Positions 1-9,328 of a stretch of 20,982 bases of DNA are shown here, piece by piece. A program made the translations under genes and the position numbers. Position 1 is the first letter of the stretch. Each line of letters begins with the position of its first letter. Below the pieces are notes generated by a model, which saw only the letters and a program-made list of their open reading frames with translations, searched no databases and was not told the DNA's origin. Source of the stretch: Saccoglossus kowalevskii (lineage: Eukaryota > Hemichordata > Enteropneusta > Harrimaniidae); the NCBI RefSeq assembly GCF_000003605.2, contig NW_003106346.1, forward strand, positions 1-20,982, written 5' to 3'.

Positions 1-907
1 CAATGCCGAATGAACTACCAACTTTGCAATCACTTTTCACAACTTTGTAATGCAGTTTTTTGTCGATTTGTCGGTTGACTGTTGTGATAATATGCTTTTA
101 TATGAGGCATTCTCGGAATATTTACTTACTTTTCTTGAAATTTTACTGCGGGGTTGTCATGATAACTTAGGTTAAATAGACAAGCAACGCCGCCAACATT
201 TCCTTTGTTTTTTTTTCTACTTTGCAGTCATTTTTCTTACATTTTACAGTCAGCTCATGTGAACATCTATAGGCTGCTTTTAACTGGATTTTATTAATTT
301 TGTCGACTTTACAACTGGGTGTGTCTGTATGCCAACAACTTAGGTCAAATATACAAATACGTCTTCCAACTTTCCAATAACATTGCACAATTTTACAATC
401 ACTTTGAACAACTTTGCACGGTGAGTTAACAGTCTAAAACCCACTGCGCGCCGACAGCATCAACAACTTGTTCATGAAATTAGGAGGAATTTGAAAACTT
501 TCCATTAATTAAAAAGTTAAACAATTTCCACGATTTTCCACTACAAATGATTGACATCACAGTAAGAAATAATGCATGAACGTTGCCGTAAATATTTTCC
601 ATATCTGTGATGAAACAAAAAAATGAAATAAACAGCTCGTTTACTCAGGAAGTCTCCCATGCACGTACTATCCACGCCCGATTGTGCTTTACTTTATACA
701 TTTGCCGGACACCTAACCTACACAGCTGCATAGAGTACTTGTAATTAGCCGAATTGGCTTCTATTTAATGTCTTGGATGATTTAAATCGATATCGCTTGC
801 ACAAGTTTCTTCTAGATTGACCTATGAGCTCTATATACTTGGAGTAACACAACGGTAATTTAACACCTTTTTACGAAATATTTATTCATATTTTCGTACT
901 TTTAACT
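1..907 (+). repeat. Monomer 0 (5'-truncated by window edge)
   Basis: This copy begins at about monomer position +32, so only its first ~31 bases are missing. Its marks are ATGCC instead of ATGGC near base 3, GTAATGCAG for GTAAGCAG near 47, AACATTGCAC near 378 and the GGTGAGTTAAC variant near 419. That last variant is shared with the copies starting at 3730 and 19645. Its DR1 motif (818-830) carries one mismatch. Confidence 0.97.
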
Positions 908-1140
908 ATGGGACTTGTTAATATGGTATCACAGGTAGCAATGGCGAATGAAACTACCAACTTTGCAATCGTTTTTCACAACTTTGTAAGCAGTTTTTTG
1001 TCGATTTGTCGGTTAACTGTTGTGATAATATGCTTATATATGAGGCATTCTCGGAACATTTACTTAATTTTCTTGAAATTTTACTGCGGGGTTGTCATGA
1101 TAATGACTTAGGTTAAATAGACAAGCAACGCCGCCAATAT

Positions 1141-1188
1141 TTCCTTTGTTTTTTCCTACATTGCAGGCAGTTTTCTTACATTTTACAG
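1141..1188 (+). other. Two tandem pyrimidine-tract + CAG segments
   Basis: Shown in monomer 1. One T/C-rich run ends in TTGCAG (1161-1166) and a second ends in TTTTACAG (1181-1188), both resembling 3' splice acceptors. GTAAGC donor-like sequence lies upstream at 986. The arrangement recurs in nearly all copies. Splicing is not demonstrated, and such tracts are common in AT-rich DNA. Confidence 0.25.
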
Positions 1189-1550
1189 TCAGCTCATGTC
1201 GACATCTATAGGCTGCTTTTAACTGGATTTTATTAATTTTGTCGACTTCACAACTGGGCGTGTCTGTATGCCAACAACTTAGGTCAAATATGCAAATACG
1301 TCTTCCAACTTTCCAATAAGTTTGCACAACTTTACAATCACTTTGAACAACTTTGCACGGCGCGTTAACAGTCTAAAACCCACGCGCGCCGACAGCATCA
1401 ACAACTTGTTCATGAAATTAGGATGAATTTGAAAACGTTCCATTAATTAAAAAAGTTAAAAAAATTCAACGATTTTCAACTATAAATGATTGACATCACA
1501 GTAAGAAATAATGCAGGAACGTTGTCTTATATATTTTCCATATGTGTGAT

Positions 1551-1572
1551 GAAACAAAAAAAATGAAATAAA
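1551..1572 (+). other. A-run of variable length followed by AATAAA
   Basis: Shown in monomer 1, with AATAAA at 1567-1572 following an A-run. The run length differs between copies (about 5 to 9 A, some interrupted), as expected for slippage. Most copies keep the canonical poly(A) signal. It is altered in several, for example near 2509, 10928, 15648 and 16587. No clear GU-rich downstream element was identified. Confidence 0.4.
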
Positions 1573-1692
1573 CAGCTCGTTTTCTCAGGAGTCTCCCATG
1601 CACGTACTATCCACGCCCGATTGTGCTTTACGTTAAACATTTGTTCGGACACCTAACCTACTCAGCTGCATAGAGTACTGTAAATAGGCCGA

Positions 1693-1779
1693 ATTGGCTT
1701 CTATTTCAAGTCTTGGATGATTTAAAATCGATATCGCTGGCACAAGTACCTTCTAGAATTGACCTATGACCTCTATATA
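1693..1779 (+). promoter_or_regulatory. Promoter-like motif cluster in monomer tail
   Basis: Shown in monomer 1. In order: ATTGG (inverted CCAAT box, 1693-1697), CGATATCG (1729-1736), TTCTAGAA (1751-1758, matching nTTCnnGAAn), DR1 (1760-1772) and TATATA (1774-1779). The next ATG (1851) lies 77 bp after the TATA motif and has A at -3 and G at +4. The order and spacing resemble an animal Pol II promoter, and the stretch looks among the least variable of the monomer. AT-rich DNA yields TATA and CCAAT motifs easily, so promoter activity is a hypothesis. Confidence 0.3.
1760..1772 (-). promoter_or_regulatory. DR1-type motif, one per monomer
   Basis: The + strand reads TGACCTATGACCT. Its complement is AGGTCA-T-AGGTCA, the exact direct repeat with 1-bp spacer recognised by nuclear receptors of the HNF4/RXR/COUP class in animals. 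It is perfect in 18 of 22 copies: 1760, 2704, 3640, 4585, 5529, 6471, 8357, 9239, 10181, 12074, 13016, 13961, 14896, 15840, 16782, 17728, 18673 and 20502. It is damaged near 818, 7417, 11125 and 19555. Binding is not shown by sequence alone. Confidence 0.45.
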
Positions 1780-1850
1780 CTTGGAGAAACACAACGGAAA
1801 ATTTAACACCTTTTTGCGAAATATTTATTCATATTTTCGAACTTTTAACT

Positions 1851-2793
1851 ATGGGACTTGTTAATATGGTATCACAGGTTGAAATGGCGAATGAAACTAC
1901 CAACTTTACAATCGCTTTTCACAACTTTGTAAGCAGTTTTTTGTCGATTTGTCGGTTGACTGTTGTGATAATATGCTTATATATGAGGCATTCTCGGAAC
2001 ATTTTCTTAATTTTCTTGAAATTTTACTGCGGGGTTGTCATGATAATGACTTAGGTTAAATAGACAAGCAACGCCGCCAACATTTCCTTTGTTTTTTCCT
2101 ACTTCGCAGGCATTTTTCTTACATTTTACAGTCAGCTCATGTGAACATCTATAGGCTGCTTTTAACTGGATTTTATTAATTTTGTCAACTTTACAACTGG
2201 GTGTGTCTGTATGCCAACAACTTAGGTCAAATATACAAATACCTCTTCCAACTTTCCAATAACTTTGCACAACTTTACAATCACTTTCAACAACTTTGCA
2301 CGGTGCGTTAACAGTCTAAAACCCACTGCGCGCCGACAGCATCAACAACTTGTTCATGAAATTAGGAGGAATTTGAAAAATTTCCATTAATTAAAAAGTT
2401 TAAAAACATCCACGATTTTCCACTATAAATGGTTGTCATCACAGTAAGAAATAATGCAGGAACGTTGCCTTATTTATTTTCCATATGTGTGATGAAGCAA
2501 AAAAAATGAAACAAACAGCTCTTTTACTCAGGGAGTCTCCCATGCACGTACTCTCCACGCCCGATTGTGCTTTACTTTAAACATTTGTCGGACACCTAAC
2601 CTACGCAGCTGCATAGAGTACTTGTAATTAGGCCGAATTGGCTTCTATTTCATGTCTTGGATGATTTAAAATCGATATCGCTTGCACAAGTACCTTCTAG
2701 AATTGACCTATGACCTCTTTATACTTGGAGTAACACAACGGTAATTTAACACCTTTTTGCAAAATATTTATTCATATTTTCGAACTTTTAACT
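1851..2793 (+). repeat. Monomer 2, 943 bp
   Basis: A full-length copy with both recurrent frames open. It carries GAAATGGCG and TTTACAATCGC near 1881-1914, a combination seen again in the copy starting at 10271, nine units away. The AATAAA signal is altered, because the local sequence reads GAAACAAAC near 2509. Confidence 0.97.
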
Positions 2794-3729
2794 ATGGGAC
2801 TTGTTAATATGGTATCACAGGTAGCAATGGCGAATGAAACTACCAACTTTGCAATCGCTTTTCACAACTTTGTAAGAGTTTTTTGTCAATTTGTCGGTTG
2901 ACTGTTGTGATATATGCTTATATATGAGGCATTCTCGGAACATTTACTTAATTTTCTTGAATTTTACTGCGGGGTTGTCATGATATGACTTAGTAAATAG
3001 ACCAGCACGCCGCCAACATTTCCTTTGTTTTTTCCTACTTTGAGTCATTTTTCTTACATTTTACAGTCAGCTCATGTGAACATCTATAGGCTGCTTTTAA
3101 CTGGATTTTATTAATTTTGTCGACTTTACAACTGGGTGTGTCTGTATGCCAACAACTTAGGTCAAATATACAAATACGTCTTCCAACTTTCCAATAACTT
3201 TGCACAACTTTACAATCACTTTGAACAACTTTGCACGGTGCGTTAACAGTCTAAAACCCACTGCGCGCCGACAGCATCAACAACTTGTTCATGAAATTAT
3301 TGAAGAATTTGAAAACTTTCCATTAATTAAAAAGTTTAAAAAAATCCACGATTTTCCACTATAAATGGTTGTCATCACAGTAAGAAATAATGCAGGAACG
3401 TTGCCTTATATATTTTCCATATGTCTGATGAAGCAAAAAAATTAAATAAACAGCTCGTTTACTCAGGTGGTCTCCCATGCACGTACTATCCACGCCCGAT
3501 TGTGCTTTACTTTAAACATTTGTCGGACACCTAACCTACGCAGCTGCAGAAAGTACTTGTAAAATAGGCCGAATTGGCTTCTATTTCATGTCTTGGATGA
3601 TTTAAAATCGATAACGCTTGCACAAGTACCTTCTAGAATTGACCTATGACCTCTATATACTTGGAGTAACACAACGGTAATTTAACACCTTTTTACGAAA
3701 TATTTATTCATATTTTCGAACTTTTAACT
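2794..3729 (+). repeat. Monomer 3, 936 bp, clustered 1-bp deletions
   Basis: Seven bases shorter than typical. The losses are concentrated between about 2871 and 3052: GTAAGAG for GTAAGCAG, GATATATGC for GATAATATGC, TTGAATTTT for TTGAAATTTT, GATATGAC for GATAATGAC, CTTAGTAAAT for CTTAGGTTAAAT, and GCACGCC for GCAACGCC. These destroy the forward 67-codon frame. The rest of the copy is ordinary. Confidence 0.96.
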
Positions 3730-3775
3730 ATGGGACTTGTTAATATGGTATCACAGGTAGCAATGGCGAATGAAA

Positions 3776-3814
3776 CTACCAACTTTGCAATCGCTTTTCA
3801 CAACTTTGTAAGCA
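3776..3814 (+). repeat. Sub-repeat block A with ~10.5-bp phased ACTTT cores
   Basis: Shown in monomer 4; present in every copy at about +47 to +85. ACTTT-like cores start at 3782, 3793, 3803 and 3814, giving spacings of 11, 10 and 11 bp. The block aligns without gaps to block B (4127-4165) at 31 of 39 positions, so the two probably descend from one short ancestral repeat. Short T-runs in helical phase can bend DNA or position nucleosomes. That function is inference. Confidence 0.8.
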
Positions 3815-4126
3815 GTTTTTTGCCAATTTGTCGGTTGACTGTTGTGATAATATGCTTGTATATGAGGCATTCTCTGAAGATTTACTTAATTTTCTTGAAA
3901 TTTTACTGCGGGGTTGTCATGATAATGACTTAGGTTAAATAGACAAGCAATGCCGCCAACATTTCCTTTGTTTTTTTTCCTACTTTGCAGTCATTTTTCT
4001 TACATTTTACAGACAGCTCATGTGAACATCTATAGGCTGCTTTTAACTGGATTTTATTAATTTTGTCGACTTTACAGCTGGGTGTGTCTGTATGCCAACA
4101 ACTTTATGTCAAATATACAAATACGT

Positions 4127-4180
4127 CTTCCAACTTTCCAATAACTTTGCACAACTTTACAATCACTTTGAACAACTTTG
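4127..4180 (+). repeat. Sub-repeat block B with ~10.5-bp phased ACTTT cores
   Basis: Shown in monomer 4; present in every copy. ACTTT cores begin at 4133, 4144, 4154, 4165 and 4175, an alternating 11/10-bp spacing. The segment is therefore a degenerate 21-bp tandem repeat. It lies 351 bp downstream of the related block A, and the GGTGCGTTAAC motif follows it in most copies. Confidence 0.82.
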
Positions 4181-4674
4181 CACGGTGAGTTAACAGTCTA
4201 AAACCCACTGCGCGCCGACAGCATCAACAACTTGTTCATGAAATTAGGAGGAATTTGAAAACTTTCCATTAAATAAAAAGTTAAACAAATTCCACGATTT
4301 TCCACTATAAATGACTGACATCACAGTAAGAAATAATGCAGGGACGTTGCCTTATATATTTTCCATATGTGTGATGAAACATAAAAAATGAAATAAACAG
4401 CTCGATTACTCAGGGAGTCTCCATGCACGTACTATCCACGCCCGATTGTGCTTTACTTTAAACATTTGTCGGACACCTAACCTACGCAGCTGCATAGAGC
4501 ACTTGTAATCAGGCCGAATTGGCTTCTATTTCATGTCTTGGATGATTTAAAATCGATATCGCTTGCACAAGTACCTTCTAGAATTGACCTATGACCTCTA
4601 TATACTTGGAGTAACACAACGGTAATTTAACACCTGTTTACGAAATATTTATTCATATATTCGAACTTTTAACT

Positions 4675-5618
4675 ATGGGACTTGTTAATATGGTATCATA
4701 GGTAGCAATGGCGAATGAAACTACCAACTTTGCAATCGCTTTTCACAACTTTGTAAGCAGTTTTTTGTCAATTTGTCGGTTGACTGTTGTGATAATATGC
4801 TTATATATGAGGCATTCGCGGAACATTTACTTAATTTTCTTGACATTTTACTGCGGGGTTGTCATGATAATGACTTAGGTTAAATACACAAGCAACGCCG
4901 TCAACATTTCCTTTGTTTTTTTCCTACTTTGCAGTCATTTTTCTTACATTTTACAGTCAGCTCATGTGAACATCTATAGGCTGCTTTTAACTGGATTTTA
5001 TTAATTTTGTCGACTTTACAACTGTGTGTGTCTGTATGCCAACAACTTAGGTCAAATAAACAAATACGTCTTCCAACTTTCCAATAACTTTGCACAACTT
5101 TACAATCATTTTGAACATCTTTGCACGGGGCGTTAACAGTCCAAATCCCACTGCGCGCCGACAGCATCAACAACTTGTTCATGAAATTAGGAGGAATTTG
5201 AAAACTTTTCATTAATTAAAAAGTTAAACAAATTCCACGATTTTCCACTATAAATGATTGACATCACAGTAAGAAATAATGCAGGAACGTTGCCGTATAT
5301 ATTTTCCATATGTGTGATGAAACAAAAAAAATGAAATAAACAGCTCATTTTCTCAGGGAGTCTCCAATGCACGTACTATCCACGTCCGATTATGCTTTAC
5401 TTTAAACATTTGTCGGACACCTAACCTACACAGCTGCATAGACTACTTGTAATTAGGCCGAATTGGCTTCTATTTCATGTCTTGGATGATTTAAAATCGA
5501 TATCGCTTGCACAAGTACCTTCTAGAATTGACCTATGACCTCTATATACTTGGAGTAACACAACGGTAATTTAACACCTTTTTACGAAATATTTATTCAT
5601 ATTTTCGAACTTTTAACT
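4675..5618 (+). repeat. Monomer 5, 944 bp
   Basis: The forward frame has a TAG at codon 9 (TCATAGG for TCACAGG near 4696). It carries CAAATAAACAAATAC near 5054 and GCATTCGC near 4813, both shared with the next copy (5619). A 103-codon reverse frame (4901-5212) arises here by local indels. I see no protein family in it. Confidence 0.97.
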
Positions 5619-6560
5619 ATGGGACTTGTTAATAAGGTATCACAGGTAGCAATGGCGAGTGAAACTACCAACTTTGCAATCGCTTTTCACAACTTTGTAA
5701 GCAGTTTTTTTGTCAATTTGTCGGTTGACTGTTGTGATAATATGCTTATATATGAGGCATTCGCAGAACATTTACTTAATTTTCTTGAAATTTTACTGCG
5801 GTGTTGTCATGATAATGACTTAGGTTAAATAGACAAGCAACGCCGCCAACATTTCCTTTGTTTTTTACTACTTTGAGTCATTTTTCTTACATTTTGCAGT
5901 CAGCTCATGTGAACATCTATAGGCTGCTTTTAACTGGATTTTATTAATTTTGTCGACTTTACAACTGGGTGTGTCTGTATGCCAACACCTTAGGTCAAAT
6001 AAACAAATACGTCTTCAACTTTCCAATAACTTTGCACAACTTTACAATCACTTTGAACAACTTTGCACGGTGCGTTAACAGTCTAAAACCCACTGCGCGC
6101 CGACAGCATCAACAACTTGTTCATGAAATTAGGAGGAATTTGAAAACTTTCCATTAATTAAAAAGTTTAAAAAATTCCACGATTTTCCACTATAAATGAT
6201 TGACATCACAGTAAGAAATAATGCAGGAACGTTGCCGTATATATTTTCCATATGTGTGATGAAACAAAAAAAATGAAATAAACAGCTCGTTTACTCAGGG
6301 AGTCTCCCATGCACGTACTATCCACGCCCGATTGTGCTTTACTTTAAACATTTGTCGGACACCTAATCTACACAGCTGCATAGAGTACTTGTAATTATAC
6401 CGAATTGGCTTCTATTTCATGTCTTGGATGATTTAAAATCGATATCGCTTGCACAAGTACCTTCTAGAATTGACCTATGACCTCTATATACTTGGAGTAA
6501 CACAACGATAATTTAACACCTTTTTACGAAATATTTATTCATATTTTCGAACTTTTGACA
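5619..6560 (+). repeat. Monomer 6, 942 bp
   Basis: One extra T in the T-run near 5706 shifts the forward frame. It shares CAAATAAACAAATAC (near 5996) and GCATTCGC (near 5757) with monomer 5, which implies a recent local duplication or conversion. CTTTGAGTCA near 5871 is shared with monomer 3. Confidence 0.97.
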
Positions 6561-7505
6561 ATGGGACTTGTTAAGATGGTGTCACAGGTAGCAATGGCGA
6601 ATGAAACTACCAACTTTGCAATCGCTTTTCACAACTTTGTAAGCAGTTTTTTGTCGATTTGTCGGTTGACTGTTGTGATAATATGCTTATATATGAGGCA
6701 TTCTCGGATCATTTACTTAATATTCTTGAAATTTTAATGCGGGGTTGTCATGATAATGACTTAGGTTAAATAGACAAGCAACGCCGCCAACATTTCCTTT
6801 GTTTTTTCCTAATTTACAGGCGTTTTTTTTTTACATTTTACAGTTAGCTCATGTGAACATCTATAGGCTGCTTTTAACTGGATTTTATTAATTTTGTCGA
6901 CTTTACAACTGGGTGTGTTGGTATGCCAACAACTTAGGTCAAATATACAAATACGTCTTCCAACTTGCCAATAACTTTGCACAACTTTACAATAACTTTG
7001 AACAACTTTGCACGGTGCGTTAACAATCTAAAACCAACTGCGCGCCGACAGCATCAACAACTTGTTCATGAAATTAGGAGGAAATTGAAAACTTTCCATT
7101 AATTAAAAAGTTAAACAAATTCCATGATTTTCCACTATAAATGGTTGACATCACAGTAAGAAATAATGCAGAACGTTGCCTTATATATTTTCCATATGTG
7201 TGATGAAACAAAAAAAAAATGAAATAAAAAGCTCGTTTACTCAGGGAGTCTCCCATGCACGTACTATCCACGCCCGATTGTGCTTTACTTTAAACATTTG
7301 TCGGACACCTAACCTACACAGATGCATAGTGCACTTGTAATTAGGCCGAAGTGGCTTCTATTTCATGTCTTGGATGATTTAAAATCGATATCGCTTGCAC
7401 AAGTACTTTCTAGAATTGACTATGACCTCTATATACTTGGAGTAACACAACGGTAATTTAACACCATTTTACGAAATATTTATTCATATTTTCGAACGTT
7501 TAACT
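6561..7505 (+). repeat. Monomer 7, 945 bp, GGATCAT type
   Basis: Carries CTCGGATCATTT near 6703 (consensus CGGAACATTT) and TTTTAATGCGG near 6733, which puts a TAA in the forward frame. The tail has GCATAGTGCACTTG and CCGAAGTGGC near 7325-7354, variants that recur in the tail of the copy starting at 12164. Confidence 0.97.
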
Positions 7506-8446
7506 ATGGGACTGTTAATATGGTATCACAGGTAGCAATGGCGAATGAAACTACAAACTTTGCAATCGCTTTTCACAACTTTGTAAGCAGTTTTTTGTCG
7601 ATTTGTCGGTTGACTGTTGTGATAATATGCTTATATATGAGGCATTCTCGGATCATTTACTTAATTTTCTTGAAATTTTAATGCGGGATTGTCATGATAA
7701 TGACTTAGGTTAAATAGACAAGCAACGCCGCCAACATTTCCTTTGTTTTTTCCTACTTTACAGACATTTTTTTATATTTTACAGTCAGCTCATGTGAACA
7801 TCTATAGGCTACTTTTAACTGGATTTTATTAATTTTGTCGACTTTACAAATGGGTGTGTCCGTATGCCAACAACTTAGGTCAAATATACAAATACGTCTT
7901 CCAACTTTCCAATAACTTTGCACAACTTTTCAATCACTTTGAACAACTTTGCACGGTGCGTTAACAGTCTAAAACCCACTGCGCGCCGACAGTATCAACA
8001 ACTTGTTCATGAAATTAGGAGGAAATTGAAAACTTTCCATTAATAAAAAAGTTAAACAAATTCCACGTTTTTCCACTCTAAATGATTGACATCACAGTAA
8101 GAAATAATGCAGGAACGTTGCCGTATATATTTTCCATATGTGTGATGAAACAAAAAAAATGAAATAAACAGCTCGTTTACTCAGGCAGTCTACCATGCTC
8201 GTACTATCCACGCCCGATTGTGCTTTACTTTAAACATTTGTCGGACACCTAACCTACACAGCTGCATAGAGTACTTGTAATTATGCCGAATTGGCTTCTA
8301 TTTCATGTCTTGGATGATTTAAAATCGATATCGCTTGCACAAGTACCTTCTTGAATTGACCTATGACCTCTATATACTTGGAGTTACACAACGGTAATTT
8401 AACACCTTTTTACGAAATATTTATTCATATTTTCGTACTTTTAACT
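7506..8446 (+). repeat. Monomer 8, 941 bp, GGATCAT type
   Basis: Lacks one T near the anchor (GGGACTGTTAAT), which breaks the forward frame. It has CTACAAACTTTG near 7551, shared with the copy at 13106. It also has GGATCAT, TTTTAATGCGGG and a T-rich stretch after CTTTACAG, shared with the copies at 14051 and 20593. The DR1 just before this copy, near 7417, is broken by a 1-bp loss. Confidence 0.97.
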
Positions 8447-9328
8447 GTGGGACTTGTTAATATGGTATCACAGGTAGCAATGGCGAATGAAACTACCTAC
8501 TTTGCAATCGCTTTTCACAACTTTGTAAGCAGTTTTTTGTCGATTTGTCGGTTGACTGTTGTGATAATTTGCTTATATATGAGGCATTCTCGGAACATAG
8601 ACAAGCAACGCCTCCAACATTTCCTTTGTTTTTTTCCTACTTTGCAGTCATTTTTCATTCATTTTACAGTCAGCTCATGTGAACATCTATAGGTTGTTTT
8701 AACTGGATTTTATTAATTTTTCGACATTACAACTGGGTGTGTCGGTATGCCAACAACTTAGGTCAAATATACAAATACGTCTTCCAACTTTCCAATAACT
8801 TTGCACAACTTTTCAATCACTTTGAACAACTTTGCACGGTGCGTTAACAGTCTAAAACCCACTGCGCGCCGACAGTATCAACAACTTGTTCATGAAATTA
8901 GGAGGAAATTGGAAACTTTCCATTAATTAAAAAGTTAAACAAATTCCACGATTTTCCACTATAAATGATTGACATCACAGTAAGAAATAATGCAGGAACG
9001 TTGGCGTATATATTTTCCATATGTGTGATGAAGCAAAAAAAAATGAAATAAACAGCTCGTTTACTCCGGGGTCTCCCATGCACGTACTATCTAACCCCGA
9101 TTGTGCTTTACTTTACCATTTGTCGGACACCTAACCTACACAGCTGCATATAGTACTTGTAATTAGGCCAAATTGGCTTCTATCTCATGTCTTGGATGAT
9201 ATATATTCGATATCGCTTGTACAAGTACCTTCTAAAATTGACCTATGACCTCTATATACTTGGAGTAACACAACGGAATTTAACACCTTTTTACGGAAAT
9301 ATTTATTCATATTTTCGAACTTTTAACT
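8447..9328 (+). repeat. Monomer 9, 882 bp, internal 59-bp deletion
   Basis: The anchor reads GTGGGACTTG. CGGAACAT is joined directly to AGACAAGC at 8598/8599. The 59 bases that normally separate them (from TTACTTAATT to GGTTAAAT) are missing. The break lies in a 2-bp AT microhomology. Otherwise it is an ordinary copy. Confidence 0.97.
8590..8606. other. Deletion junction, 59 bp lost
   Basis: Compared with all other copies, bases +153 to about +211 of the monomer are absent here. A 2-bp AT microhomology at the junction suggests slippage or end joining. The deletion occurs in one copy only, so it has not spread by homogenisation. Confidence 0.9.

Larger units (their letters stand above)
908..1850 (+). 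repeat. Monomer 1, 943 bp
   Basis: A full-length copy. It has the 67-codon forward frame (908-1111) and the 87-codon reverse frame (1064-1327) uninterrupted. Private marks are CGCGTTAAC near 1360 and a 2-bp loss in the GC-rich spot near 1381. The motifs are easily read here: AATAAA 1567-1572, CGATATCG 1729-1736, TTCTAGAA 1751-1758, DR1 1760-1772 and TATATA 1774-1779. Confidence 0.97.
3730..4674 (+). repeat. Monomer 4, 945 bp
   Basis: A near-consensus copy that serves well as a reference. Its forward 67-codon frame (3730-3933) is open. It carries GCCAATTT near 3822 in place of GTCGATTT, and the GGTGAGTTAAC variant near 4182. Confidence 0.97.

Noticed and set aside
1064-1327. Recurrent reverse-strand frame of 71-87 codons (also at 2007, 9485, 10427, 12320 and shorter elsewhere)
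   Set aside because: It is full length in only five copies. One-base changes in the T-run near +240 shift it in most others. It overlaps the forward frame and shows no recognisable domain, so it is a by-product of repetition.
1624-1662. Telomere-like CCTAACC
   Set aside because: A single CACCTAACCTAC per monomer without tandem TTAGGG units. It is too short to mean anything.
1729-1736. CGATATCG as an insulator/DREF-type site
   Set aside because: It contains CGATA on both strands and is close to TATCGATA, but these are Drosophila-specific factors and the host is unknown. An 8-bp palindrome alone is weak evidence.
1832-1845. Pol III B box on the minus strand (AGTTCGAAAA)
   Set aside because: Only the GTTCGA core matches, and no A box lies at the right distance.
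1834-1860. CENP-B box
   Set aside because: TTCG occurs in TATTTTCGAACTTTTAAC, but the required downstream CGGG and spacing are absent. No NTTCGNNNNANNCGGGN match was found by eye.
4901-5212. 103-codon reverse frame, the second longest in the window, as a possible gene
   Set aside because: It is the usual reverse frame extended in one copy by local indels. The same region in other copies is interrupted.
8363-8692. 109-codon forward frame, the longest in the window
   Set aside because: It exists only because the 59-bp deletion in copy 8447 joins two frames and because an upstream in-frame ATG overlaps the DR1 motif. No neighbouring copy supports it.
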